64,000 nt of DNA from Vibrio chagasii (GCF_002954585.1 NZ_MSCI01000002.1:1342089-1406088); one strand, 5' to 3'. Positions 26,368-35,255 are shown, numbered from the stretch's first letter. Program-made: numbers and translations. The notes: generated by a model not told the origin, from the letters alone.

Positions 26368-26784
26368 TTATCGATTCGCCATCGGGTGATCTGGATTTAA
26401 TTGCAGAAGATCCCATAGGTTTCCATAAAGGTCTTCGAATACCGCCACAGTGCCGTAGGCTTGCTCTTTCGGCTCTCGAACGAATTTGATTCCCAAAGAC
26501 ACCATACGTTCATAGTCACGCCAAAAATCATCGGTATTTAGGAATAGGAATACACGACCACCAGCTTGATTACCGATAAAATCCAGTTGCTCGGGCTTGG
26601 ATGCTCTCGCTAATAATAAGCTCACACCGTGTGAATTAGGTGGAGCAACAACAACCCAACGCTTATCTTCTTCTGGTAAGTAGGTATCTTCGATAAGTTC
26701 AAACTTGAGTTTGTTTACGTAGAAATCTAGGGCTTCATCGTAGTCTTTTACGACAAGTGCAATATGGACAATATTTTGTTTCAT
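26368..26784 (-). CDS. VOC family protein
   Basis: The 138-residue protein has a VOC pair: VHIALVVKDYDEALDFYVNKL at the N-terminus (metal-site histidine at residue 7) and GTVAVFEDLYGNLWDLLQL at the C-terminus. The central block KRWVVVAPPNSHGVSLLLARA is typical of glyoxalase-like dioxygenase-superfamily proteins with unassigned substrate. It is a complete single-domain protein and probably a homodimer. Confidence 0.85.
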   Translation of the reverse strand: MKQNIVHIALVVKDYDEALDFYVNKLKFELIEDTYLPEEDKRWVVVAPPNSHGVSLLLARASKPEQLDFIGNQAGGRVFLFLNTDDFWRDYERMVSLGIKFVREPKEQAYGTVAVFEDLYGNLWDLLQLNPDHPMANR

Positions 26785-26879
26785 AACATACCTTGTTGAG
26801 GGTGTCGGATGTAATTGACATGTTCCCTCCTTAGAACAAATGCCACTTTAAATTTTAAACTTCTTAGTCAAACGGCCAG

Positions 26880-27224
26880 CTACAGCTGCCAAAAACCGAG
26901 CTCAACACCACTTTGAATGACAATGGCACACATTCCGTGACGTGGTAACTCCATTGGTGGAACTGCTACTTCAGCACCCAACTTTTCAGCTGTGTTTACT
27001 GCAGCTTCTATGTCTTTCACCAGTGTGTAATGACGAACGACTGGCTCCTCAGTTTCACGAAGTGGTCCCCTCACACCAATAACTCCACCATTTGAGAGCT
27101 TAGCGGTACGCGCACCCCCTAAGTTCACATCCGCATCACTAAACTTCACATCGTAGATCTGTGCGTAAGTTGCACAAACCGTGTCTATTTCGGGGGTAAC
27201 AATTTCAAGATATTGAACTTTCAA
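26880..27224 (-). CDS. VOC-like small protein
   Basis: The 114-residue protein has the VOC-like strands KVQYLEIVTPEIDTVCATYAQ at the N-terminus and MCAIVIQSGVELGFWQL at the C-terminus. Typical VOC metal histidines are absent at the first strand (YLEIV), so it may bind ligand without metal. It is found in Vibrio cassettes as a hydroxylase-annotated protein, which I do not endorse on this evidence. The start ATG follows GGAAAGG. Confidence 0.7.
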   Translation of the reverse strand: MKVQYLEIVTPEIDTVCATYAQIYDVKFSDADVNLGGARTAKLSNGGVIGVRGPLRETEEPVVRHYTLVKDIEAAVNTAEKLGAEVAVPPMELPRHGMCAIVIQSGVELGFWQL

Positions 27225-27271
27225 GGCCTTTCCTTTTGACTCCTAGTTACCTTTTGATAAACAGATTTAAG

Positions 27272-27745
27272 TTAAGTACTGATAGCTCCACGCATAATGA
27301 ACTGTGGGCCAGCAGCGCCGCCTAGGTACTGTTCATTAGTATCTTCAAAACCACCTTTAACATAACAGTTATAGGCTGCGGGATTTTTACAATTAACCGT
27401 TAAGTAAATCCAATCATACCCTTCGTAATTGGCTGCTAGATAAGGAAATAACGCTTTCACTGCGCCAGTACCTAACCCCTTACCTTGTTGATTTTTATCA
27501 AGAGCAAACGCCCTTAGGCCAACACTACCTTCAGGACAAAATTTGTAGCCAGCCGGGTAAGCAACATCAAGCTTAAAGAAGCCCACCACCTCATTGCCAT
27601 ATTTAATAATATGTAGATGCGTGGTCTCACAACCGTCTGACAAAAAGTCCATTGCTGTTCCTGCGAACTTAACCTGCTCATCTGCAAGCTGAATTTCATT
27701 AACTTGCTCAATATGAGCATCAGTAAGTCTTTCTATAGTAATCAT
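27272..27745 (-). CDS. GNAT family N-acetyltransferase
   Basis: The 157-residue protein has motif A FALDKNQQGKGLGTGAVKALFPYL near residues 83-106, preceded by the VGFFKLDVAYP strand and followed by YLTVNCKNPAAYNCYVKGGFEDT. The full GNAT core is present. It lies ten bases from the VOC gene at 27756, so the two could be one cassette or transcript. Acceptor unknown. Confidence 0.85.
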   Translation of the reverse strand: MITIERLTDAHIEQVNEIQLADEQVKFAGTAMDFLSDGCETTHLHIIKYGNEVVGFFKLDVAYPAGYKFCPEGSVGLRAFALDKNQQGKGLGTGAVKALFPYLAANYEGYDWIYLTVNCKNPAAYNCYVKGGFEDTNEQYLGGAAGPQFIMRGAIST

Positions 27746-27755
27746 TATTATTCCT

Positions 27756-28148
27756 TTATTCGCTATCTAGTCGTGTCTCATTACAAGCGATATTTTTACG
27801 AATGCCGCGTAAACCAATCAGGTTTCCAAAAGGGTCCTCGACTTGGCACATCGTCAACCCGCCTTCAATCTCCATTGGACCTCGGTATAACTGAGCCCCA
27901 ATTAACTGAAAATGCAAAAGTGACTTGTCAAAGTCCTCTGTAGACCAATAAAGGACTGTTCCCTTTTTGCCAGAGCCAACTTTCTCATCCGCTTGTACAA
28001 TCTCAATAGAAAAACCATTGATATCTAGAGTCGTAAAGTCAGAAGACGGATGATAAGTGGCGACTAACTCGGGAAAGGCGGCTTGATACCAGCTGAGCCC
28101 TTGCTCGATGTTTGGAACATGAATGAGAATGGCTATTGGTCTGCTCAT
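27756..28148 (-). CDS. VOC family protein
   Basis: The 130-residue protein reads AILIHVPNIEQGLSWYQAAFP at the start and GLTMCQVEDPFGNLIGLRG near the end, the two betaalphabetabetabeta units of the VOC fold. The first metal histidine is present (LIHVPN). The last residues (NIACNETRLDSE) form an unrelated tail after the second unit. It is co-directional with two GNAT genes. The reaction is unknown. Confidence 0.82.
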   Translation of the reverse strand: MSRPIAILIHVPNIEQGLSWYQAAFPELVATYHPSSDFTTLDINGFSIEIVQADEKVGSGKKGTVLYWSTEDFDKSLLHFQLIGAQLYRGPMEIEGGLTMCQVEDPFGNLIGLRGIRKNIACNETRLDSE

Positions 28149-28175
28149 GTTAGCCTCCTAATTGACTTGGGCCTT

Positions 28176-28715
28176 TTACCCTTTAGTTTGCTGCGTCATT
28201 GTTAGTTCAGACACCGACTGACCATCAATGCGATAGTAGTCTTCCATTTCGCCGACAACCGTAAATCCCGCTTTAAGATAAAGGTTTTTAGCAGGAAGGT
28301 TGTTTGACAATACATTAAGGTCCAGCCAATCAATCACTTCGCTCTCTCGGCAGTATTGAGTCGCCACATTCATTAGCTTGGAGCCCAAGCCTTGCTTTCT
28401 CACACTGCTGTCGACGCCCATCCCAAGCAACACACGGTGAGAACAGTAATTACCATTATGATGGCGCAAGTCGATATGGCCACGAATAGCACCATTCGAA
28501 TCTTTAGCTAACCAAATTTTTCGCCAGCCATTCTCTCCAAACTCAAACTTAAACCCATCAGAAAAGCGAGCCTTATGTGCTTCAGACATTTTACACTCTG
28601 ACTTTGAGACTGGTTGGAATAGCGGTGTCTCTTCTAATGCGATTTCTGACAACTGTGTATCCAGATATACGAACAAACTCTCTAAATCAGAGTGTTGTGC
28701 TTCTACTATTTTCAT
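28176..28715 (-). CDS. GNAT family N-acetyltransferase
   Basis: The 179-residue protein carries motif A in LLGMGVDSSVRKQGLGSKLMNVATQYC near residues 97-123 and motif B in NLPAKNLYLKAGFTVVGEMEDYYR near 140-163. The longer N-terminal lobe (FKFEFGENGWRKIWLAKDSNG) is similar to that of amino-acid acetyltransferases of the RimI-type group. The start ATG follows GGAG. Acceptor unknown. Confidence 0.85.
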   Translation of the reverse strand: MKIVEAQHSDLESLFVYLDTQLSEIALEETPLFQPVSKSECKMSEAHKARFSDGFKFEFGENGWRKIWLAKDSNGAIRGHIDLRHHNGNYCSHRVLLGMGVDSSVRKQGLGSKLMNVATQYCRESEVIDWLDLNVLSNNLPAKNLYLKAGFTVVGEMEDYYRIDGQSVSELTMTQQTKG

Positions 28716-28783
28716 TACTACTCCTATTCAAACTTCGCCTCAAATGGCAGAAATGTTTTATCGGGTTACTCATTGTGCATCGT

Positions 28784-28812
28784 TAATGCCAAGCCTTAAG
28801 AATCAACACCAA
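28784..28812 (-). repeat. attC half-site fossil
   Basis: TTAATGCCAAGCCTTAAGAATCA matches the conserved arm of intact sites (AATGCCAAGCATTACGAATC at 5.68 kb) with only a few changes. No pairing arm is recognisable. Confidence 0.4.
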
Positions 28813-28837
28813 TCCAAAGCAATGCCCCACGTGTCAG

Positions 28838-29233
28838 TTAAAACTCGTCACAAGTATCTCTTGAGCTCCTATCTGGAAAATCAAAATTCAGATGATTATC
28901 GTCTTCCAAGATAAACAGAACACGCCCATTCTCAACGCCCGTTTCATTTCTATCAGAACATCCGAGAAAGAGCTCCCAGTCGAACGCATATTCAAGACGA
29001 TACTGGTTATAATTCACATGTTGTACGCTTTTGATTTTGATTCCGTTGACCACATGTGCCATGTCATCGATGTACGACAGGTCTGGTACCAGTCGGTCCT
29101 CAAATTTACTCTTATTTTCAGTTAAAAAATCGGCGAGCTCAGAGCATAGTTCCGAGCCATGAACCAAAGGTTGAGATTTATGGATAAACAACATTTCCCA
29201 ATATTCCTGTAGCGAGTTGCAGTGAAGATACAA
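28838..29233 (-). CDS. Hypothetical protein
   Basis: The 131-residue acidic protein has no signal peptide and no motif I recognise. It starts MYLHCNSLQEYWEMLF; the middle contains IKIKSVQHVNYNQYRLEYAFDWELFLGCSD, alternating strands rich in aromatics, and it ends DDNHLNFDFPDRSSRDTCDEF. The codon pattern and position in a same-strand accessory run support a real gene, as does AGGAATATTGG upstream. Function unknown. Confidence 0.6.
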   Translation of the reverse strand: MYLHCNSLQEYWEMLFIHKSQPLVHGSELCSELADFLTENKSKFEDRLVPDLSYIDDMAHVVNGIKIKSVQHVNYNQYRLEYAFDWELFLGCSDRNETGVENGRVLFILEDDNHLNFDFPDRSSRDTCDEF

Positions 29234-29264
29234 AGATCAGCGCAAAAATGCGGCTTTCACCCTG

Positions 29265-29600
29265 TTAAACAACGACCTTTGCATAACCATGCCTGTCCAT
29301 ATCTACCACCTCAACGGTGATCGATGCTCTGCTGAGGGACAAAGACAGCAATTGCGTCATCACTGTCTCAGAAAGCATTGCTTTGTCTGTGTCACTTCGG
29401 CCAGACAATATACGCACAGTCACATGGATAAAATCTTCTTTTTCTGTACCCGTTTGGTAGTTCTCATAAGCGATACTTCGAACTTTAATGTCTCGTCCAT
29501 CGGCTTCGAATAACTCTGAGTTTAGTGCTCCTAAAAACACTTTCTTGTTCAGTTGCTCGGCGTTAATTGTCGACGAGTGTTCGATTATACAATGTGGCAA
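29265..29600 (-). CDS. 5-carboxymethyl-2-hydroxymuconate isomerase family (tautomerase superfamily)
   Basis: The 111-residue protein begins Met-Pro (MPHCIIEHSSTI), and the amino-terminal proline is the catalytic base of the tautomerase superfamily. The middle FLGALNSELFEADGRDIKVRSI and HVTVRILSGRSDTDKAMLSE fit the CHMI family, which forms trimers. No other homoprotocatechuate genes are nearby, so it probably acts on a different enol or keto substrate. Confidence 0.82.
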   Translation of the reverse strand: MPHCIIEHSSTINAEQLNKKVFLGALNSELFEADGRDIKVRSIAYENYQTGTEKEDFIHVTVRILSGRSDTDKAMLSETVMTQLLSLSLSRASITVEVVDMDRHGYAKVVV

Positions 29601-29626
29601 ATGTTGCTCCTTAAGAATTGTGCAGT

Positions 29627-30046
29627 TTACTGCTTTGTGAGCGCCTTAGTGAGAAACGCTAATGATGAATCTTGAGGGTAATTCTCGAGCACCATTTGGC
29701 ATTGGTAGCCGTGCTTCTCATAAAAAGGTTTGGCCTGAAAACTTAACGTGTCGACCAATGACGACGTGCAGCCTTGGGACTGTGCGTACTCTTCTAGGCG
29801 TTCCAGTAACTGGCTACCCACCTGTTTTCCTCGCATTGAGTCATCGACCCAAAGAAACTTGATCAATAGCCAGTTTCCCCAAAGATCCGCAATAACACCA
29901 CCGACCTTAACACCCTCCTCCATAGCGTAATAGCCTACTTGAGATTTAGGTATGCCTTCAAGAAATGGCGTATTGTGTTTGATTAGGCCAGCGCGAACTT
30001 CGTTGATGTCACTATCTGATGGGTCGGTATCTAATGTGTATTCCAT
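29627..30046 (-). CDS. GNAT family N-acetyltransferase
   Basis: The 139-residue protein has motif A in KFLWVDDSMRGKQVGSQLLERLEEYA (near residues 68-93) and the CTSSLVDTLSFQAKPFYEKHGYQCQ segment (near 96-120), a form seen in the GNAT group found often in integrons and beside the closely similar protein at 45357-45782. Those two share the DTxxFQAxxFYExHG pattern and are paralogues. Substrate unknown. Confidence 0.85.
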   Translation of the reverse strand: MEYTLDTDPSDSDINEVRAGLIKHNTPFLEGIPKSQVGYYAMEEGVKVGGVIADLWGNWLLIKFLWVDDSMRGKQVGSQLLERLEEYAQSQGCTSSLVDTLSFQAKPFYEKHGYQCQMVLENYPQDSSLAFLTKALTKQ

Positions 30047-30232
30047 TTGCTAAGTACTCCTAGTCTGTCGAGTTATGTAAAATAACTCGTTCATTATTGA
30101 AACTTCTGCCGGGCCAACAAGCCAGTCTTCAAATTTTTTTGGCGATCTATTGCGTATTTTGGGGGATGGGTACCTGACGATAAAAAGGTGATGGCACAGG
30201 TTAGGGTTACAGTCCATATGGTCGCTAGATGC

Positions 30233-30868
30233 TTAAAGGGACATTTCTTCATATGTATTGATGACTTTTATGGTGTCACTTAAGTCATTCTTTCCATTGA
30301 ACTCATGCTGGATTGCAACAACATCACAACCACTTGCTTTACCTGCTTGAATACCTGCAGCTGAATCTTCAAACACCATAGTCTGCTCAGGTGAAGCGTT
30401 AAGCCCCGACAAAGCAAGATTGTATGCTTCGGGATCTGGCTTATGCCTAGTCACATCTTCCTGTGTGATAACTAGGTCAAAGGTATCTTCAAGGTTTAAC
30501 GAGGTTAAGATATTTTCGACCATCCAAGTTGCCGCAGAGCTCACCACACCGCATTTTTTACCAGCAAGTTTCAAGCTCTCGAGATAGGTCTTGGCACCAT
30601 CATTCAGCTCAAGTTGCTCACCTAACATTTGCTCATAGTGAGAACGAAAAGCTAGATTAAACTCAGACAAACTTGGAGCGATATCAGCATGCTTGAAAAA
30701 GTGGTTTGTCACCACCTGCCAACTTTCTCCCATCACCTCTTTGTAAATATTGTGGTCTACCGTTGCACCATAATCTAGACATGCTAATGCGAGAGCCTTT
30801 CCTTTTAGAGGTTCTGAATTAACCAATGTACCGTCCATATCAAATAGGTACACTTCATACATTTTCAA
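30233..30868 (-). CDS. HAD superfamily hydrolase (beta-phosphoglucomutase-like)
   Basis: The 211-residue protein has HAD motif I FDMDGTLVNSEP near residues 9-20, motif II VVSSAATW near 108, motif III ITQEDVTRHKPDPEAY near 133 and motif IV MVFEDSAAGIQAG near 163, with a helical C1 cap. These are features of subfamily IA phosphatases and phosphoglucomutases. TTG at 30868 has AGGAG at the best spacing; the ATG two codons later is the alternative. Confidence 0.85.
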   Translation of the reverse strand: MKMYEVYLFDMDGTLVNSEPLKGKALALACLDYGATVDHNIYKEVMGESWQVVTNHFFKHADIAPSLSEFNLAFRSHYEQMLGEQLELNDGAKTYLESLKLAGKKCGVVSSAATWMVENILTSLNLEDTFDLVITQEDVTRHKPDPEAYNLALSGLNASPEQTMVFEDSAAGIQAGKASGCDVVAIQHEFNGKNDLSDTIKVINTYEEMSL

Positions 30869-30906
30869 TTTACTCTCCTTGTGTCATTTGCTCATCATTG
30901 TACTTT

Positions 30907-31410
30907 CTAGTTGTCGCTAATCCTCGAGGTAAGAATATGATCTTCCCATTTCCCTGCGATTTTCAGGTATTTCCTGGCGTAGCCTTCCTTTTCAAAACCA
31001 AGCTTAAACAAAACCTTTTCACTCGCTTTATTACGTGGCATATAGGTCGCCATAATTCTATTGAGACCGACAACGTCAAACATGTATCGAAGTGTGACCT
31101 CAAGAATTTCAGTCATAAAACCTTTGCCTTCATATTTTTGTGCCATGTGATAGCCCAAAAAGCATGCCTGAAAAACACCTCGAGCAATGGCGGTGTAACT
31201 GCAGACACCGACAACTTCTCTCGTTTCTTTGTCGATTGCGACAAATTTAATTTCTTTCCCGCTCTCGAATAACGCTTCACTGGCATGACAAAAGTCTTCC
31301 CAATACTCCAAGGTATAGAATTGCTCGTCGCGCATGGGAGACCAAGGAGCTAAATGACAGCGATTTTCTAGGTGATATTGTAAAAGCGCTGCTGCGTGTT
31401 GCTTACCCAT
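30907..31410 (-). CDS. RimJ/RimL-like GNAT acetyltransferase, short at the N-terminus
   Basis: The 167-residue protein carries the RimJ-type motif GYHMAQKYEGKGFMTEILEVTLRYMF near residues 90-115 and NRIMATYMPRNKASEKVLFKLGFEKEGY near 118-145. Relatives acetylate ribosomal-protein amino termini or other amines. Relatives normally begin with a strand such as RLxLR before the QHAAALLQYHLENR helix; here the frame is closed by a stop only ten codons upstream, so that strand is missing. The gene may be truncated by cassette formation. Confidence 0.78.
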   Translation of the reverse strand: MGKQHAAALLQYHLENRCHLAPWSPMRDEQFYTLEYWEDFCHASEALFESGKEIKFVAIDKETREVVGVCSYTAIARGVFQACFLGYHMAQKYEGKGFMTEILEVTLRYMFDVVGLNRIMATYMPRNKASEKVLFKLGFEKEGYARKYLKIAGKWEDHILTSRISDN

Positions 31411-31478
31411 TGCTTCAATCTGAGTTCGTGCCGTTTATAACATTTCAACTGCTCACCTTTTTGGTGTACCAATCCGCA

Positions 31479-32201
31479 TTACTTTGGTTCGCTTGAGAAA
31501 CCCAATGTATTAGGCTTATAACCCAATGCATCTAAATCGATACCTTGCTCTGAAAGTAACTTCTCAAATAAAGGCAACAATGGACCTAAGTTTTCATTTA
31601 GAGTATCACGCACCGTGTCAACGACGACTTGAGTGCCACGCTCGATTTCGATATTGACGAAGTTACCTACTGATTTCGATGAGAAGACGGTCATTCGACG
31701 GGTTTCTGGGATCAACCAAACCTCAAACCACCCTTCGACTTTATTAACGTCAGAAACGGTTAAGCTAGCCCCATTGATTGCAATATAACCTTTCGGGAAC
31801 ACATATCTTTTCCACTCATTAGGAAGAGCTAGGCGCACGCAGTAGTTATCTTCAATTTCGGATATTTGGATAATCGCGACATTAAAGTCAACGTGACCAG
31901 AAAGTGGGTGACCACCAATTTCAGCGCCGTCTCTTGCCGCCCTCTCGGCGTTCACTGATTGACCAACTTCATACTTGCTTAGCGTGGTAATTAATAGGCT
32001 TTGCAACATGACGTCAAACTTTACTCGAACGTCTGACAGCAACTCAGTAACGGTCAAACACACACCATCAATTGCGATACTAGCGCCAATTTCCAACTCG
32101 TGACAAAAGCCTGTCGGAAACTCTATGACAAACGTTCTTATTCCATTGTTATCGCTCACTTCAGCAATGTAAGCAACGGTTTGTACAATACCTGTAAACA
32201 T
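31479..32201 (-). CDS. Riboflavin synthase alpha-chain family protein (paralogue-type)
   Basis: The 240-residue protein has the two lumazine-binding barrels: MFTGIVQTVAY at the start, IGASIAIDGVCLTVTEL near residues 37-53 with the cysteine of the E. coli enzyme kept, RDGAEIGGHPLSGHVD near 90-105 and INGASLTVSDVNKVEGWFEVWLIPET near 140-165. It would dismutate 6,7-dimethyl-8-ribityllumazine to riboflavin. It is longer than usual at the C-terminus by about 25 residues. No other rib genes lie here, so it is probably a second copy. ATG 32201 follows GGGAAG. Confidence 0.82.
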   Translation of the reverse strand: MFTGIVQTVAYIAEVSDNNGIRTFVIEFPTGFCHELEIGASIAIDGVCLTVTELLSDVRVKFDVMLQSLLITTLSKYEVGQSVNAERAARDGAEIGGHPLSGHVDFNVAIIQISEIEDNYCVRLALPNEWKRYVFPKGYIAINGASLTVSDVNKVEGWFEVWLIPETRRMTVFSSKSVGNFVNIEIERGTQVVVDTVRDTLNENLGPLLPLFEKLLSEQGIDLDALGYKPNTLGFSSEPK

Positions 32202-32303
32202 ATCTTCCCTGTTATTGTGTTTAGTTTTGGTACAAAGTGACGTTTGACTCATACCCAACGCCACTGGCCTAAATGAAAAATCGGTTACTCAACACAGAAC
32301 GGC

Positions 32304-32735
32304 TTACGCACAAAGCTTTGGTTGGTCAATCTCAGGCTTTATGTTTTTTGTAAGCGCGGTGTCATTCAATTGCTGAGTGATCAAGTAAGTTATCGGTGTG
32401 CAATTTTCGGGTAGCTCATCATGCTCAAACCAACGTAACTCTTGGCATAAATGGGGCTCAGCATTCTGTATGTCGCCAGCCCATTCATGGCATAAGTAGA
32501 AATAGTGACAAATGGGTAGCTCTGGATCAGAGACAATCGCGAACAATGCTAAGTTACCAACGTCAACTGCGACCTCTTCTCGCGCTTCGCGCTCTGCTGC
32601 GGTCCGAGGTAACTCCCCTTGCTCTATTCTGCCGGAAGGAAATCCCCAATATTGGTCGAACGCTTCTGTGTTTTGACGAAAGCCGAGCAGAAACTTAGAG
32701 CCCGAAATAAAGATAATTTGGACTACATTCTTCAT
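32304..32735 (-). CDS. NUDIX hydrolase
   Basis: The 143-residue protein has a NUDIX box GRIEQGELPRTAAEREAREEVAVDV near residues 34-58; the usual glycine near the end is alanine, while the metal-binding REAREE is intact. It starts MKNVVQIIFISGSKFLLGFRQ. NUDIX enzymes split nucleoside diphosphate compounds; the substrate is unknown. The upstream PPOX-like gene ends at GTGA directly before the start, which suggests coupling. Confidence 0.82.
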   Translation of the reverse strand: MKNVVQIIFISGSKFLLGFRQNTEAFDQYWGFPSGRIEQGELPRTAAEREAREEVAVDVGNLALFAIVSDPELPICHYFYLCHEWAGDIQNAEPHLCQELRWFEHDELPENCTPITYLITQQLNDTALTKNIKPEIDQPKLCA

Positions 32736-32740
32736 GAGTA

Positions 32741-33349
32741 TCACAGTGTCGATTGGTAATATTTGACCATATCGTCTTGATTGATCGCAGGGCCTTCTAA
32801 GCTCTGTTGATCTTTCATGATCTGTGCCAGTGAAGGTAGAATAGAACGCTCGACTTTAAACGTATCAGACCAAAGCTTGCCTCTCATTACCGCCTTAGCG
32901 CAATGAAAGTACATAGACTCTACGGCGATTTTAATCACGACTTTTGGGGCTTTCTTCCCGTCAGGACAAGCGGCAAGCAAATTTGGATCGGTATGAATGC
33001 TGGCTTTACCTTTAAGACGTACCACTTCATCAATCCCATTAACCATCAGCAGTAATCCAACTTCTGGGTTATTGATGATGTTTTTTAAACCATCAATTCG
33101 ATTGTTTCCCGAACTGTCAGGTATTAGGACCGTTGACTCATCGACAATCTTAATAAAACCGGGCTCACCGCCTTTTGGAGACAGATCCCCAAAGCCTTGA
33201 GAGTCTGTCGTCCCCAAAACCGCGAAATGACAATGGTTGATCAAAGTAATCGCATGGGCATCCAGTGCTGGAAGTACTTTATTTTTAGCTCTTTTACTCG
33301 GCTCGGCATAAAGCTCATTTAATTGTTCTAATGTTTTTATTTCACTCAT
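32741..33349 (-). CDS. Pyridoxamine 5'-phosphate oxidase-like FMN-binding protein
   Basis: The 202-residue protein has the FMN split-barrel pattern: HCHFAVLGTTDSQGFGDLSPKGGEPGFIKIVD near residues 40-71 and NRIDGLKNIINNPEVGLLLMVNGIDEVVRLKGKA near 83-116. This fits the MSMEG_1061-type PPOX family, which binds flavin. ATG at 33349 begins MSEIKTLEQL; the frame is open ten codons earlier. It ends overlapping the NUDIX gene start, so the two are probably co-translated. Confidence 0.82.
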   Translation of the reverse strand: MSEIKTLEQLNELYAEPSKRAKNKVLPALDAHAITLINHCHFAVLGTTDSQGFGDLSPKGGEPGFIKIVDESTVLIPDSSGNNRIDGLKNIINNPEVGLLLMVNGIDEVVRLKGKASIHTDPNLLAACPDGKKAPKVVIKIAVESMYFHCAKAVMRGKLWSDTFKVERSILPSLAQIMKDQQSLEGPAINQDDMVKYYQSTL

Positions 33350-33395
33350 TGTTATGCCTCTTCGTGCACTTTTGTGCATCTAATTTTCACTATAA

Positions 33396-33785
33396 TTACA
33401 AATTTTTTAATGACTCGCGCAGTTTCTCCATACTTTGGATGCCGAGTTCACTACTTTTCCAACCAAACTGATCGCCCTCAAATCTTGGAAAGATATGTAG
33501 ATGATAATGAGACAACTCATTAAACTCACCGTTATTTTGCAAGAATGAAATACCATCAGGTTTAAATGCCTCTTCAATACGTCGATACACCTGCCTAGCG
33601 ACAGAATGAATTTCAGTGAGAACAACTTCTGGTACATCGATATAGTTGGTGTAAGGGTGTGTGGGACAAATCAAAATATGCCCAAAGTTGATCGGATTGT
33701 GGTCAGCAAACGCAACCACATCATCAGATTCGTAAACGATGACAGCCTCCATTTCGCGGCGAACAATTTTTTCGACTATTGTCAT
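33396..33785 (-). CDS. HIT family hydrolase
   Basis: The 129-residue protein has the histidine triad ELSHYHLHIFPRF (HxHxH-type) near residues 90-102 and VVAFADHNPINFGHILICPTHPYTNYIDVPE near 24-54. HIT proteins hydrolyse or transfer nucleotides using the central histidine. The length and ICPTHPYTN block fit the HIT-like branch found in bacteria. It lies 46 bases upstream of the PPOX-like gene on the same strand. Confidence 0.86.
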   Translation of the reverse strand: MTIVEKIVRREMEAVIVYESDDVVAFADHNPINFGHILICPTHPYTNYIDVPEVVLTEIHSVARQVYRRIEEAFKPDGISFLQNNGEFNELSHYHLHIFPRFEGDQFGWKSSELGIQSMEKLRESLKNL

Positions 33786-33855
33786 TTAAAATCTCCAAGT
33801 TTCAGTGTTGAGCACTTACCTTCTTAAAGGGCTATAGGCCGTACATCGCGCTTCA

Positions 33856-34341
33856 TTACTTTTTGAGTGACTTGTACATGATGTAGCTGTTAATTGGACC
33901 AAATTTAGGATGCTTATATGCCTTTGGAATGGCACCGATAATACTAAAGCCAAGCCTTTCCCAAAGTTTGATTGCCGTTTTGTTCGTCGACACTACACTG
34001 TTGAATTGCATCGCCTCAAAGCCTAATTCAATCGCGACTTGTTGAGAGTGTTCGCACAAAGACCGAGCAATTCCCTGCCCTCTTGCCTCTTCGGAAACCA
34101 TGTAACCGCAGTTACAAATATGACCGCTTGGACCCATTGCATTAGGCTTTATGTAATACGAGCCTAAAACAACGTCATTCTCGGTATAGACATAAGTTTG
34201 TGATGGCTGTTCACACCAAACCGAAAAGGCTTGTTCCATCGTCATTTCCGGATCAAATGCGTAGGTTTCTTGCGCTTGAATCACAGCCGAGAAAGTAGGC
34301 CAAAATGACTCAAAGTCAGATTTAGACATTTCCCTGATCAT
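33856..34341 (-). CDS. GNAT family N-acetyltransferase
   Basis: The 161-residue protein has motif A in NCGYMVSEEARGQGIARSLCEHSQQVA near residues 81-107 and motif B in NKTAIKLWERLGFSIIGAIPKAYKHP near 123-148, like the YhhY/L-amino-acid acetyltransferase group. ATG 34341 follows TAGGAGG, so I set the start there rather than 20 codons earlier. Acceptor unknown. Confidence 0.85.
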   Translation of the reverse strand: MIREMSKSDFESFWPTFSAVIQAQETYAFDPEMTMEQAFSVWCEQPSQTYVYTENDVVLGSYYIKPNAMGPSGHICNCGYMVSEEARGQGIARSLCEHSQQVAIELGFEAMQFNSVVSTNKTAIKLWERLGFSIIGAIPKAYKHPKFGPINSYIMYKSLKK

Positions 34342-34690
34342 GAATTTCCTCCTAACCAAATTTATGGCAACACGGATTCTACTACCACCAAGTTGACACA
34401 TTGATGTGGTACTTATTTATCGGAGGCGCCCTGTTAATAATTAGTATGTTAGGAAAGGAGAACACAGCAGCAAAAGGTCAAAACTGAGTGGTTAGAAGAA
34501 GTTATAAACCTTCGCTAACTGGCTAATACATTTCCGTAACGTACTGACTACCATAGCAAATATGCCTCCATTCCGGATAGATGCGGAAGTGCGTAGTGAT
34601 ACACATTATTAACAAAGAGCTACTATAGATAAAATGTTTTATAACCCAGTTATTGAGGTAAGCCGATCACCAACAAGCGCCGACAGCAGA
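34342..34690. other. Intergenic stretch without a gene
   Basis: No open frame with a plausible start was found. Around 34535-34565 the words CCATAGCAAATATGCC resemble the middle of the local attC repeats (CGCATAGCAAAAATGCC), but no pairing arm remains, so this is at best a fossil. Confidence 0.35.
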
Positions 34691-35140
34691 CTATCTTGGA
34701 GCCTCTTCCTCAGTGAAGTTTGTTTTGAAGGTAAATGCGTAAGGAGAGTCTCCCACTTCTCTGAGGTGCTCTAAACGTTCAATCGCTTCATCAAGGGTTG
34801 GGATGTGATCATCCTTAACCCACCAAAGCACATATGTGTCTTCCGCTAAGCGATGAAACCATTCGCCCTTTCTTCGCATAAAGTCACGATGGTGAGTTCG
34901 AAACATAAAGTTCTTTAACGCGTCGACCGATTCCCAGACAGACATATTGACGATCATGTTCGGATCATCAAACGCTTTTATGTTGGTTGCATCGCCAGAT
35001 TCATCTTTCAGACGCCACACAAACCCTTCACTACTTTCGGCAATGCCATTTACCAATTCCAAGTTATCGACGAAATCTTTAATCTCTGGTGCGTCTAAAG
35101 GGTATTTCGCGAGTGCGATATTTAATTGAGCGAGTTTCAC
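34691..35140 (-). CDS. DUF3291 family protein
   Basis: The 149-residue protein starts LAQLNIALAKYPLDAPEIKDFV, then NGIAESSEGFVWRL, NMSVWESVDALKNFMFRTHHRDFMRRKGEWFH and VLWWVKDDHIPTLDEAIERLEHL, the pattern of the DUF3291 dimeric alpha-beta barrel fold related to antibiotic-biosynthesis monooxygenases. The reaction is unknown. The start is GTG after GGAAG. Confidence 0.82.
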   Translation of the reverse strand: MKLAQLNIALAKYPLDAPEIKDFVDNLELVNGIAESSEGFVWRLKDESGDATNIKAFDDPNMIVNMSVWESVDALKNFMFRTHHRDFMRRKGEWFHRLAEDTYVLWWVKDDHIPTLDEAIERLEHLREVGDSPYAFTFKTNFTEEEAPR

Positions 35141-35255
35141 AATGCTTCTTCCTTGAATGGATTATGATGGAAATAAAGAACGCTTCCTTGAGCAATAGCT
35201 AAGGCGATTCGCTAACCTTAACTCGTCACTGATGCTTCACACTGTAACACGGCAA

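Noticed and set aside
31479..32201. Lumazine protein or yellow fluorescent protein of bioluminescent Vibrio
   Set aside because: No lux genes are nearby, and the residues needed for catalysis in riboflavin synthase are kept, so a synthase paralogue fits better.
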